This document shows positions 27,186-35,235 of a stretch of 64,000 nt of DNA, piece after piece. Below the pieces are notes generated by a model. It was not told where the DNA came from. It did no database searches and saw nothing but the letters and a program-made list of their open reading frames with translations. Numbering within the stretch: position 1 is the first letter of the stretch; each line of letters begins with the position of its first letter. The translations under genes and the position numbers were made by a program. Origin of the DNA: JACQQW01 sp964520655 (GTDB lineage: Bacteria; Omnitrophota; Gorgyraeia; Zapsychrales; Fredricksoniimonadaceae); NCBI GenBank assembly GCA_964520655.1, contig CAZFNI010000005.1, positions 62,001-126,000 of the forward strand, written 5' to 3'.

Positions 27186-27896
27186 ATGAAAAGCTCATTT
27201 CTAAAAATCTTTATGGGGATCATGATTGCAACTGCTAGCGCCGCAACAGCCATGGCAGGTTCCGTCTCTGGTACGATCAAATTTGAAGGTAATGCCCCCA
27301 ATTTCAAAGCGGTCAATATGGATGCGGATCCGATCTGTGCTGCTCAGCATAAAGATGCCGTCATGCCTCAAACCCTGGTTTTAGGCGAAGGCAATACAAT
27401 GGGTAATGTGTTCGTGTACATCAAGAACGCCCCGGCCGGTGATTATAAAGCTCCGGCAGATCCTGTTGTCGTGGATCAAAAAGGATGTAACTATAGCCCT
27501 CATGTGTTAGGGGTCATGGTTGGTCAACCCGTTAAGATCTTAAATCCTGACGGGACTTTACATAATATCCACGCGATCAGCAAAATTAATCCTGAATTCA
27601 ATATGGCCATGCCAAAATTCCGTACGGAATTGACAAAGACATTTGATAAAGCGGAATTCATGTTCGCCATGAAGTGCGATGTTCATCCCTGGATGGGAGC
27701 TTGGATATCTGTCATGCCCAATCCATTTTTTGCCGTGACGGGTACAGATGGTAAATTCGAGATCAAGAATCTTCCTGATGGCACATATACCATTGAAGCC
27801 TGGCATGAAAAATTAGGGACAAGATCCGCCAGTGTCACTGTTTCAGGCGGAACTGCGACTGCTGATTTTTCATTTGCTGTTCCAACGAAAAGTTAG
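27186..27896 (+). CDS. Secreted cupredoxin-like protein with carboxypeptidase-regulatory-like domain
   Basis: 236 residues with a signal peptide (MKSSFLKIFMGIMIATASA, cleavage after AMA). Residues about 25-175 form a cupredoxin-like domain. Possible blue-copper ligands are a His in LHNIHAI and Cys, His and Met in CDVHPWMG. The C-terminal domain (FFAVTGTDGKFEIKNLPDG, then TYTIEAWHEK) is a beta sandwich of the carboxypeptidase-regulatory type. It is first in the operon for cytochrome oxidase, so a role in periplasmic electron transfer or copper delivery is likely but inferred. Confidence 0.85.
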   Translation: MKSSFLKIFMGIMIATASAATAMAGSVSGTIKFEGNAPNFKAVNMDADPICAAQHKDAVMPQTLVLGEGNTMGNVFVYIKNAPAGDYKAPADPVVVDQKGCNYSPHVLGVMVGQPVKILNPDGTLHNIHAISKINPEFNMAMPKFRTELTKTFDKAEFMFAMKCDVHPWMGAWISVMPNPFFAVTGTDGKFEIKNLPDGTYTIEAWHEKLGTRSASVTVSGGTATADFSFAVPTKS

Positions 27897-27916
27897 TCTA
27901 ACTTAAGGAACTTTTG

Positions 27917-29647
27917 ATGGCTCATTCCCAACCGCATGATCATGCTGTGCCTTTTTGGCGTAAATACATTTTCTCCACTGATCACAAGATCATCGGGATC
28001 CAATACGGCATCACATCCTTGATATTCTTACTTTTGGGTTTTGGCATGATTCTGCTCATGCGCTGGCAGCTGGCTAATCCTGGCGTGGCGCTGCCTTTGG
28101 TCGGAAAACTCTTTGGTGAGAACAATATGCCTGGCGGCGTGATGCTTCCAGAATTTTATAATCAGCTTGGCGCGATGCATGGAACCATCATGGTCTTTTT
28201 AGGTGTTGTTCCTTTAGCGGTTGGCGCCTTTGGTAATTATCTGGTGCCGCTTCAGATCGGCGCACCTGACATGTGTTTCCCCAAACTCAATATGATGAGC
28301 TATTGGGTTTATCTAACTGGCGGTCTTATCATGATGGCCAGTTTTTTCCTACCTGGAGGGGCTGCTAATTCGGGATGGACTTCTTACCCGCCGCTATCAG
28401 AGTTCGCCACAATTGGGCAGACAGCATGGCTCATCGGAATGGTGTTTTTGATCACATCCTCGTTGCTGGGGGCTGTCAATTTCATCTGTACGATTTTCCA
28501 ATTAAGAGCGTCGGGCATGACCTGGATGCGTCTGCCATTCTTCACTTGGACGCAATTGGTAACATCCTTTTTACTATTATTAGCTTTCCCACCGCTTGAA
28601 GCTGCCGGTGTGATGCAGTTAATGGACCGGCTTTTCCATACAAGTTTCTTTTTACCTTCTGGTCTTGTTGTTTCCGGCCAACCTCTGCACGTCAGCGGGG
28701 GAGGGAGCGTCCTGTTATGGCAGCACTTATTCTGGTTCCTCGCGCATCCAGAAGTTTATGTCTTGATCTTACCGGCACTCGGGATCGTTACCGAGATCAT
28801 CGCCAATAATATCCGCAAACCCATCTGGGGATTGCGTACCATGATCTATTCCATCATCGGCTTAGGTTTTTTATCGTTCGTTGTTTGGGCTCACCACATG
28901 TATTTAACCAACATGGGAACAATGATCAGCGCGTTCTTCCAAACCACGACCATGATGATCTCAATCCCTTCGGTTATTATCCTGACATGCTTGTTCATTT
29001 CCTTGTGGGGCGGTTCCATCCGTTTCAATACGCCGATGCTTTTCGCCATCTCTTTCTTACCGATGTTCGGATTAGGCGGGTTAACAGGGCTTCCATTGGG
29101 ATTGGCTTCTCCTGATATCCACCTGCATGATACCTATTATGTGATCGGACATTTCCATTATGTAGTTGCTCCCGGAACGATCTTTGCCATGTTTGCCGGT
29201 ATCTATTTTTGGTTCCCGAAATTAACCGGGAAGAAATTGAATGAATTTCTTGGTCAATTACATTTCTGGCCATCATTCGTTTGCATGAACTTTATCTTTT
29301 TTCCCATGCTGATCCAGGGATTAGCGGGTGTTTCCAGACGTTTGTACGACGGAGGAGCAAGCTACGCTCACGCTCAGCCGGTACTGTATTTAAACGGTGT
29401 TATGTCAACAGCCGCCTTTATTATGGGTGCAGTCCAATTCATTTTTATCATTAATATTATCTGGACGTTGATCGCAGGCAAGAAAACCAATAGCGATAAT
29501 CCATGGGATGCGACGACCCTTGAATGGGCAACACCAACACCGCCAGGGCACGGTAATTTCACGCATCCGCCGATCGTTTATAAAGAACCTTATGAGTACA
29601 GTGTACCGGGTGCGCCTAAAGATTTTAGTCCGCAATTTGAGAAGTGA
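27917..29647 (+). CDS. coxA: Cytochrome c oxidase subunit I (aa3 type)
   Basis: 576 residues from the ATG at 27917, preceded by AAGGA at 7 bp; an in-frame TTG at 27914 is less likely. Haem and copper ligands are present: the His of GAMHGTIMVFL, the HPEVY copper/Tyr site, the HH of WAHHMYL, and the haem pair in GHFHYV. HPEVY assigns it to the A1 class, and the D-channel Asp is kept in GAPDMCFP. The K-channel lysine is missing: the segment after TTTMMISIP reads SVIILTC where most A-type enzymes have TGIKIFSW. About 12 membrane helices. Confidence 0.96.
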   Translation: MAHSQPHDHAVPFWRKYIFSTDHKIIGIQYGITSLIFLLLGFGMILLMRWQLANPGVALPLVGKLFGENNMPGGVMLPEFYNQLGAMHGTIMVFLGVVPLAVGAFGNYLVPLQIGAPDMCFPKLNMMSYWVYLTGGLIMMASFFLPGGAANSGWTSYPPLSEFATIGQTAWLIGMVFLITSSLLGAVNFICTIFQLRASGMTWMRLPFFTWTQLVTSFLLLLAFPPLEAAGVMQLMDRLFHTSFFLPSGLVVSGQPLHVSGGGSVLLWQHLFWFLAHPEVYVLILPALGIVTEIIANNIRKPIWGLRTMIYSIIGLGFLSFVVWAHHMYLTNMGTMISAFFQTTTMMISIPSVIILTCLFISLWGGSIRFNTPMLFAISFLPMFGLGGLTGLPLGLASPDIHLHDTYYVIGHFHYVVAPGTIFAMFAGIYFWFPKLTGKKLNEFLGQLHFWPSFVCMNFIFFPMLIQGLAGVSRRLYDGGASYAHAQPVLYLNGVMSTAAFIMGAVQFIFIINIIWTLIAGKKTNSDNPWDATTLEWATPTPPGHGNFTHPPIVYKEPYEYSVPGAPKDFSPQFEK

Positions 29648-29662
29648 TCTAGAAGGAGAGAT

Positions 29663-30265
29663 ATGTCCGCGGAAACTATTCCTTATACAGTAGAAGAGAG
29701 ACCAGATACCGGCTTTAATAATGCCACCTTAGGGATCTGGTTATTCATAGCTTCTGAGATCATGCTTTTTGGCGGCTTGCTTTCCGCTTATGTCTTGCTG
29801 CGGACAAGTGCGGCCAATTGGCCGATGGGTGCCAGTATACTTAATATACCGCTCGCCACATTAAATACGCTCATCCTTGTCATTTCTTCGATCGCGGTTG
29901 TTTTTGCCTGGGCCGCTATTCGTTCAGGCGATGTGCCCAGATTCCGTAAATTCTGGATCATTTCAATTTTATGCGGCTTGGGATTTCTGGCACTTAAAAC
30001 CTTCGAGTATTCGGTCAAATTCCATCACGGCCTTTATCCGTCCTCGAATACCTTTCTGGCGACATATTTTACCCTGACGGGGCTGCACGCGCTGCATATT
30101 ATCGGCGGTCTGATCGTCAATACCTATCTGTTGATCCCAGGCTTCGCAATGCAGAAAGAAGATCCTCACCGCTTTGCGCATCGTATCGAAATAGCAGGGA
30201 TCTACTGGCATTTTGTGGACCTATTGTGGATCATTCTATTATTCCCGGTTTTGTACCTTTTATAG
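29663..30265 (+). CDS. coxC: Cytochrome c oxidase subunit III
   Basis: 200 residues with five hydrophobic helices, the usual size of bacterial subunit III without the first two helices. Typical segments are GIWLFIASEIMLFGGLLSAY, with the conserved glutamate near the start of the first helix, and FTLTGLHALHIIGG, and the end IYWHFVDLLWIILFPVLYL minus small changes. A strong AAGGAG ribosome site lies before the ATG. It helps keep proton uptake and subunit I stable. Confidence 0.95.
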   Translation: MSAETIPYTVEERPDTGFNNATLGIWLFIASEIMLFGGLLSAYVLLRTSAANWPMGASILNIPLATLNTLILVISSIAVVFAWAAIRSGDVPRFRKFWIISILCGLGFLALKTFEYSVKFHHGLYPSSNTFLATYFTLTGLHALHIIGGLIVNTYLLIPGFAMQKEDPHRFAHRIEIAGIYWHFVDLLWIILLFPVLYLL

Positions 30266-30274
30266 AGGGTGACT

Positions 30275-30634
30275 ATGTCGCAAATGCATGATGTCCCTAA
30301 AATGGTAGAAGTGTATAAGAAGCTCTTTATTTTGATCGTTTCTGTGACCGCATTAGGGATCGTTCTATCGGCGCTGCATATGCCTCTTTTTTGGACGGTC
30401 ATTATTGCATTATCGATCATTGTATTTAAAGGCAAGATCGTTTACGATTCATTTAAAGATCTCTTGATAGGGAAGAATGCCCTGATCGTTGTTTTTATCC
30501 TGACCATTTTCTTTTTTTTGATGATCTTGTTATTGCCCTTATTCAACCACGAAAACCTCATCGTTGGGACTGAAGATATCTCAAAAGATATCCAAGCCCA
30601 GGAGCACGCACAAGGGGGTGGCCATGGGCATTAA
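30275..30634 (+). CDS. Cytochrome c oxidase subunit IV-like membrane protein
   Basis: 119 residues read from the ATG at 30275 (a GTG at 30269 is in frame but has poorer spacing to GAGGG). Three hydrophobic helices: LFILIVSVTALGIVLSALH, LFWTVIIALSIIVFK and LIVVFILTIFFFLMILLLP. The tail is charged and ends in GGGHGH. The position after subunit III and the helix layout match the bacterial subunit IV (CoxF/caa3-type) family. The histidine-rich tail might bind metal, which is speculative. Confidence 0.82.
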   Translation: MSQMHDVPKMVEVYKKLFILIVSVTALGIVLSALHMPLFWTVIIALSIIVFKGKIVYDSFKDLLIGKNALIVVFILTIFFFLMILLLPLFNHENLIVGTEDISKDIQAQEHAQGGGHGH

Positions 30635-30800
30635 AAATATCCACATACTTTTGATCACTGCAGCTGTCAGTATTTCGATGATCTTTGGGATCTGGGGATT
30701 AAATCATGATTACCAGATATTAGGGATCATTGCCCTTGTGATCGCTGTCGGATTGGCGGTTTATGGTGTGCAATTCCTTAAAAAGGCCCAAACATTATGA
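30624..30800 (+). CDS. Small two-helix membrane protein of the oxidase operon
   Basis: 58 residues from the ATG at 30624, overlapping the previous stop by 11 bp, with AAGGGGG just upstream. Two hydrophobic segments, IHILLITAAVSISMIFGIWG and LGIIALVIAVGLAVYGVQF, flank a short NHDYQ loop. No family recognised. Its place inside the cox operon suggests a structural or assembly role. Longer in-frame starts lie inside the subunit IV gene. Confidence 0.7.
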   Translation: MGIKNIHILLITAAVSISMIFGIWGLNHDYQILGIIALVIAVGLAVYGVQFLKKAQTL

Positions 30801-30958
30801 TCTGTGCTGTCTGTTTTGGTGACCCTTCATCGTTGGTCACACAGGGCTATAATTACGGCATATTATCGCTGCTCGGTGTAGTGATAGCGGTTTTGATCGG
30901 TTTTGTATTCCTTTTTATCAATATTTCTAACCGCAGCAGGAGATCACCCTTATGTTAG
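30797..30958 (+). CDS. Oxidase-operon miniprotein with N-terminal CAVC motif
   Basis: 53-residue ORF starting MICAVCFGDPSSLVTQG and followed by one hydrophobic helix (ILSLLGVVIAVLIGFVFLFI) and a basic tail (SNRSRRSPLC). It overlaps the gene before by 4 bp (ATGA) and the subunit II gene by 7 bp, so it fills the space exactly. Small proteins beginning with CxxCFGD and one helix occur in oxidase clusters of other bacteria. The CxxC could bind copper or haem, or be a disulfide, as an assembly factor; this is inference. Confidence 0.75.
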   Translation: MICAVCFGDPSSLVTQGYNYGILSLLGVVIAVLIGFVFLFINISNRSRRSPLC

Positions 30959-31716
30959 GTTTACCGCCTATTGCTTCCGCTCATGGTTACCAGATAGATC
31001 AGATGATATATCTGATCCATGGCTTAATGCTTCTATTATTTGTCGGGTGGGGCGTTTTTTTTATCATCACACTCATCCGTTTCAACAAATGGGCAAATCC
31101 AAAAGCTAATTATCACGGTGTTCAAAGTCATATCTCCAGCACGTTGGAGGTCGCTGTTGTCGTGGCCGAAGTTATCCTGCTGGTATGTTTTTCCATACCG
31201 TTCTGGTCAAAGCAGATCAATTCTTTTCCAAACAGGCCGGATGCGATCGAACTGCGTGTTATTGCCGAACAGTTCGCGTGGAATATCCATTATCCAGGTA
31301 AAGACGGTAAATTCGGCAAGACGAAGATCGCGCTCATCGATCAGCAAAACAATCCCATTGGTTTAGACGTCACCGACCCCAACGCAAAAGATGATTTCAC
31401 CACTGTCAATCAAATGCATATACCAGTGGGCCGTCCAGTGATCGTATATTTATCATCGAAAGATGTGATCCATTCTTTTGCCTTGCCGATCATGCGCGTC
31501 AAACAGGATGTGATACCTGGCATGGCGATCAAAACATGGTTCGTACCGACAAAGACAGGGAAATCCGAGATCGCCTGCGCGCAATTATGCGGCATTGGTC
31601 ACTATCGGATGAAGGGTTATTTAACGGTCGATTCTCAAAAAGATTACGATGAATGGATTTCTAAACAAACGCCTGCAGGCGGCGCCGGATCTTCCGGTGA
31701 TAACTTCTGGAACTAA
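30952..31716 (+). CDS. coxB: Cytochrome c oxidase subunit II
   Basis: 254 residues. A short exported N-terminus (GLPPIASAHG) precedes two membrane helices (about 15-45 and 60-85), then a periplasmic cupredoxin domain with the binuclear CuA site. Ligands are the His in VIHSFALP and the block CAQLCGIGHYRM (two Cys, His, Met). The glutamate seen in many enzymes is Gln here, which is a backbone ligand and commonly varies. No fused cytochrome c domain, so it must take electrons from a separate carrier. Confidence 0.95.
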   Translation: MLGLPPIASAHGYQIDQMIYLIHGLMLLLFVGWGVFFIITLIRFNKWANPKANYHGVQSHISSTLEVAVVVAEVILLVCFSIPFWSKQINSFPNRPDAIELRVIAEQFAWNIHYPGKDGKFGKTKIALIDQQNNPIGLDVTDPNAKDDFTTVNQMHIPVGRPVIVYLSSKDVIHSFALPIMRVKQDVIPGMAIKTWFVPTKTGKSEIACAQLCGIGHYRMKGYLTVDSQKDYDEWISKQTPAGGAGSSGDNFWN

Positions 31717-31719
31717 ATC

Positions 31720-32724
31720 ATGAATGAATCTCACATCTTTCTGCGCCGTTTCTCCAAAATTCTTTCTTTTGTCACACTGCTCTTGATCTATTTAGGAGCT
31801 TTGGTAAAAAGCACTGATTCAGGCTTATCTGTACCCGATTGGCCGACGACATATGGCAAATTCATGTTCAGTTTTCCCTTGGATCAAATGGCAGGGGGGA
31901 TCAAATATGAACATACCCATCGGATGCTGGCCTCAATTGTGGGTCTCATGTCATTGACGTTATGCGTACTTTTGCTTAGATCCAATGTCCCTGTCTGGAT
32001 CAAACGTTTAGGGATCGCATCATTTGTTTTAGTCGCGGCGCAAGGCCTTTTGGGTGGGCTCACGGTCATTCATTTCCTGCCAGTCTCTTTATCTTCCTTA
32101 CACGGTGTATTTGGACAGTCATTTTTCGTGGTCTGTTTAATGATCTCTTATGGTCTTTCCGTTGAACGCGGCTTACGTCTCAACGCCTCTGAAGAATATG
32201 ATGGGAAATTCATCCGTTTTGTATTGATTTTAACGGGAATGGTCTTTATTCAACTGATCATCGGCAATATCCTGCGTCACACGAATTCCGGTCTCGCTAT
32301 CCCTGATTTCCCAACAACAGGTGGAACATTCATCCCGACAATGAATCAAGCAATGTTAGAGAGGATCAATGTTTGGCGTTTTGAGCATAATTTGGATCCT
32401 GTGAAAATGGGTCAGGTCCATATCCATTTGACCCACCGTATCTGGGGGGTGTTGATCCTGTTAAAATTGATCTTTATCAATCAGGTCGCATACAAACGCT
32501 ATTTGAACAACATGCTTGTCATGAAAACATTATTCTGGCTTAATATGGCTGTCGTTCTCCAGATCGGACTGGGGATCGGAACCGTATTAATGGAAAAAGA
32601 ACCTGTCACAACAACACTACACGTCACGGTTGGAGCCATTGTTCTGGCGCTTAGTTTCCTGTTGTTCCTGCGGGCGTCACCGTGCACGATCGCTGCTTAT
32701 CAGAAAGCCATTGCAAAAAAATGA
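31720..32724 (+). CDS. ctaA: Haem A synthase (CtaA/Cox15)
   Basis: 334 residues, eight hydrophobic helices in two related halves. Each half has a family motif: KSTDSGLSVPDWPTTYG near the start and RHTNSGLAIPDFPTTGG in the middle. Paired histidines lie in EHTHRML, SLHGVFGQ, HLTHRIWG and LHVTVGA and bind haem. It oxidises haem O to haem A for subunit I. It is 3 bp from coxB and overlaps ctaB by 4 bp, so cofactor and enzyme are made together. Confidence 0.94.
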   Translation: MNESHIFLRRFSKILSFVTLLLIYLGALVKSTDSGLSVPDWPTTYGKFMFSFPLDQMAGGIKYEHTHRMLASIVGLMSLTLCVLLLRSNVPVWIKRLGIASFVLVAAQGLLGGLTVIHFLPVSLSSLHGVFGQSFFVVCLMISYGLSVERGLRLNASEEYDGKFIRFVLILTGMVFIQLIIGNILRHTNSGLAIPDFPTTGGTFIPTMNQAMLERINVWRFEHNLDPVKMGQVHIHLTHRIWGVLILLKLIFINQVAYKRYLNNMLVMKTLFWLNMAVVLQIGLGIGTVLMEKEPVTTTLHVTVGAIVLALSFLLFLRASPCTIAAYQKAIAKK

Positions 32725-33584
32725 ATAGATCCATCCTCAACGCTTGCATAAAGATGGCAAAGCCGAACATCTGCCTGTCGGTCATGATCACGACTGTATG
32801 GGGTTTTTATTTTGCCAAAAGCGGGATTAAGGACTTTTCATTATTATTTTGGACGCTTCTAGGAACAGCTCTTTCCTGCGGCGGTTCATCCATCCTTAAT
32901 CAATACTTGGAAAGAGATGTGGATGCTTTGATGCAGAGGACAAAAACACGTCCTATTCCCATGGGGATCGTCAGCCCCAATAATGCCATGTACTCAGGTA
33001 TTCTTCTTGTGTTGCTTGGCGTATTTATCTTAATGGTGAAGGTTAATCTATTGACAGCCTTTTTATGCTTATTAACCGCATTCCTGTATGTTCTTGTGTA
33101 TACGCCCATGAAACGCCTGAGTTGGCTTAATACCACCATTGGGGCTATCCCAGGGGCTTTACCGACAATTGGCGGATGGTCAGCGGCAAGCGGTACGATC
33201 GATCCTGGTGCATGGATCCTTTTCTTTATTTTGTTTTCCTGGCAGCATCCTCATTTCTTTGCCATTTCCTGGATGTACAAAGAGGACTATAAAAAAGCTG
33301 GGTTCAAAATGCTGCCGTGTGTATATCCGGAGGGACGTTTTACATTTGCCCAAATGATGGCTTTTTGTTTTGCCTGCATTGCCTTTTCCTTAATGCCGTC
33401 AATGATCGGGATGAGCGGTAAAGTATATTTCTGGGGGGCTCTATTTCTAGGAACATTGCTTGTCATCCCGACACTCATGTTTAGAACAAATTATTCCATA
33501 GCCAATGCTCGAAAGGTCTTGGCGGCGTCGATCCTTTATTTACCATTACTATTATTCTTTATCGTGTTGGATGTCATTCTCTGA
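32721..33584 (+). CDS. ctaB: Protohaem IX farnesyltransferase (haem O synthase)
   Basis: 287 residues from the ATG at 32721, which overlaps the ctaA stop (ATGA); the frame is open further upstream only inside ctaA. A UbiA-family membrane prenyltransferase. The Asp-rich motif is in NQYLERDVDALMQRTKTRP and the second conserved block is KEDYKKAGFKMLP. It adds the farnesyl group to haem B, the step before CtaA. The end overlaps the SCO gene by 14 bp. Confidence 0.95.
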   Translation: MNRSILNACIKMAKPNICLSVMITTVWGFYFAKSGIKDFSLLFWTLLGTALSCGGSSILNQYLERDVDALMQRTKTRPIPMGIVSPNNAMYSGILLVLLGVFILMVKVNLLTAFLCLLTAFLYVLVYTPMKRLSWLNTTIGAIPGALPTIGGWSAASGTIDPGAWILFFILFSWQHPHFFAISWMYKEDYKKAGFKMLPCVYPEGRFTFAQMMAFCFACIAFSLMPSMIGMSGKVYFWGALFLGTLLVIPTLMFRTNYSIANARKVLAASILYLPLLLFFIVLDVIL

Positions 33585-34575
33585 TCGTTTTCTTAAACTA
33601 CAGGTCCTATTCACCGCTTTAGTCCTTGTTCTGTTCGTTGCCTACAAAAACGTTCATTCCAACAGCGGACTGCCTGTACTGGGCCATGTCAATGATTTTT
33701 CGCTCACCTCACAGCATAACGCATCATTTTCTTTAAAAGACCTCAACGGGAGCGTCTGGGTCGCTGATTTTGTTTTTACGACCTGCTCCGGCATTTGTCC
33801 GGGTATGAGCACGCACATGTCAGGTATATCAAAAGCGTATAATGCCTATAAAGATGTCCGCATGGTCTCCATCACGGTGAATCCGGAGAATGATACACCG
33901 GATGTGTTGACAAAATACTTGAAGAAATACGGAGCAAATGACCGCTGGACATTCTTGACAGGAACAAGGGATCAGATCCAGAAACTAGCTGTCGAAAGTT
34001 TTAAAATAGGGGACATGAAGGAGATTGTTTTTCACTCGTCGATGTTCGTGCTGGTAGACCAAAAGGCCAGGATCCGTGGATATTACGACAGTTCGGACGA
34101 GGATCGTATGAAAATGCTTTACGCTGATATCGGAGCGCTTCGCAAAGAACTCAATCTCCCGATCCTGCCGTCGATTAACGCCACTCTCAACGGTCTGGCG
34201 GGTATACTATTATTGTTCGGCTTTATGGCGATCAAAAATAAGCAAAAAGAACTTCATAAAAGATTCATGCTGTCCGCGATCATTGCCTCATGCGTATTTT
34301 TGATGTCATACCTGTATTATCACGCCACAACCCATATTATCACCAGATATCAGGGGGAAGGGATGCTTCGCATGGCGTATTTCTTTATTCTGACGACTCA
34401 TACGATCCTGGCGGCTGTGATCGTGCCATTGATACTGTTCGCTGTAAAGCACGCCTTAAGGGGGAATTGGGAAGGACATACACGCATTACAAAGTGGCTT
34501 TATCCGTCCTGGGTGTATGTTTCCTTGACCGGAGTGATCGTATATTTAATGCTTTATGTGTTTAAACCTGCCTAA
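33571..34575 (+). CDS. SCO1/SenC copper chaperone fused to a DUF420 membrane domain
   Basis: 334 residues from the ATG at 33571. An N-terminal membrane anchor is followed by a SCO domain (about 35-195) with the copper site CSGIC and the conserved His in VFHSSMFVL. The C-terminal third, from about 205, is a four- to five-helix membrane domain with DUF420 features: LNGLAGILLLFGFMAI, ELHKRFMLSAI, SYLYYHATTH, FFILTTHTILA and the end YVSLTGVIVYLMLY. It should metallate CuA of subunit II. DUF420 proteins are often separate neighbours of oxidase genes, so here two parts are joined. It ends tail-to-tail with the minus-strand operon. Confidence 0.92.
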   Translation: MSFSDRFLKLQVLFTALVLVLFVAYKNVHSNSGLPVLGHVNDFSLTSQHNASFSLKDLNGSVWVADFVFTTCSGICPGMSTHMSGISKAYNAYKDVRMVSITVNPENDTPDVLTKYLKKYGANDRWTFLTGTRDQIQKLAVESFKIGDMKEIVFHSSMFVLVDQKARIRGYYDSSDEDRMKMLYADIGALRKELNLPILPSINATLNGLAGILLLFGFMAIKNKQKELHKRFMLSAIIASCVFLMSYLYYHATTHIITRYQGEGMLRMAYFFILTTHTILAAVIVPLILFAVKHALRGNWEGHTRITKWLYPSWVYVSLTGVIVYLMLYVFKPA

Positions 34576-34908
34576 GATCAGATCCAGCCGCTTTTTGGCC
34601 TGGCCCACAACAAACTCCTTCTGGCCAAGCAAAGTCCCGTAAACGACAAATCCGATCATATAGGTTGTTGAGATCAAGGGGATGTAAACAAGTACTTTGA
34701 TCCACATCGGCGTTTTTTCTGTTATCCCGAACAGATGAAAGACTGGATTTCTGACAAAAACGATCGTGATCCCGGCTAAAGAATAGGCAAGCATCCTTAA
34801 CCAATAAACCTTTTCATTATCAATGCCCATGCGTTTCATAAAATTCTTTTTAAAGATAAATAAGCATATTGTCCCAATGAGGATAAAAATGCGAAAGAAA
34901 GTTCTCAT
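34546..34908 (-). CDS. Small membrane protein, last gene of the minus-strand operon
   Basis: 120 residues with about three hydrophobic helices (FFRIFILIGTICLFIF, MLAYSLAGITIVFV, VLVYIPLISTTYMIGFVVYG). The pattern NPVFHLFGITEKTPMWIK, then GTLLGQKEF and a basic amphipathic end resembles a poorly known DUF6787-like membrane family; this likeness is from memory and uncertain. Its start overlaps the preceding 52-residue gene by 4 bp. Its last 30 bp overlap the 3' end of the SCO-DUF420 gene on the other strand. Confidence 0.72.
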   Translation of the reverse strand: MRTFFRIFILIGTICLFIFKKNFMKRMGIDNEKVYWLRMLAYSLAGITIVFVRNPVFHLFGITEKTPMWIKVLVYIPLISTTYMIGFVVYGTLLGQKEFVVGQAKKRLDLILGRFKHIKH

Positions 34909-35063
34909 GATATTCCTTTTAAGTCTTTAACGACAATTGATAAAAAGATCATCCCGATAATTAGTGTCAACACCGCGGCAATTGCCAGGACGGCGATCAT
35001 TTTCATAAAACCGTCAGCGCCAACATCAAATTTCAATATCGTTCGGATATTATTCTCTTTCAT
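34905..35063 (-). CDS. 52-residue single-helix membrane miniprotein
   Basis: Reads MKENNIRTILKFDVGADGF, then one hydrophobic helix (about 20-44, MIAVLAIAAVLTLIIGMIFL) and a short basic end (VVKDLKGIS). The stop overlaps the next start as ATGA, supporting translation. No family recognised. It is the fifth gene of the minus-strand operon, 9 bp after the 53-residue gene. Confidence 0.65.
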   Translation of the reverse strand: MKENNIRTILKFDVGADGFMKMIAVLAIAAVLTLIIGMIFLSIVVKDLKGIS

Positions 35064-35072
35064 TGTAACGGC

Positions 35073-35234
35073 CTAATGTTTTAACAGCAATGATTGAATG
35101 ATCCAGCCTATTAAAAACAAAACGCCCGCCATCAGGAAAATATGATGCGGCATTAATGCCGGGAAATACTTGATGAATCCAAAAGCCATCACAGATAATC
35201 CCGACGCCTGAAAGATCTTCGCGAGCCAGTACAT
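35073..35234 (-). CDS. 53-residue two-helix membrane miniprotein
   Basis: Reads MYWLAKIFQASGLSVMAFG, then a second hydrophobic segment (IFLMAGVLFLIGWIIQSLL) and ends LLKH. Two short helices are joined by KYFPALMPHH, which contains two histidines. It begins 1 bp after the stop of the 158-residue gene, with an AAGAAGTG ribosome-like stretch inside that gene's end. No known family; probably a small partner of the neighbouring membrane proteins. Confidence 0.65.
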   Translation of the reverse strand: MYWLAKIFQASGLSVMAFGFIKYFPALMPHHIFLMAGVLFLIGWIIQSLLLKH

Positions 35235-35235
35235 A

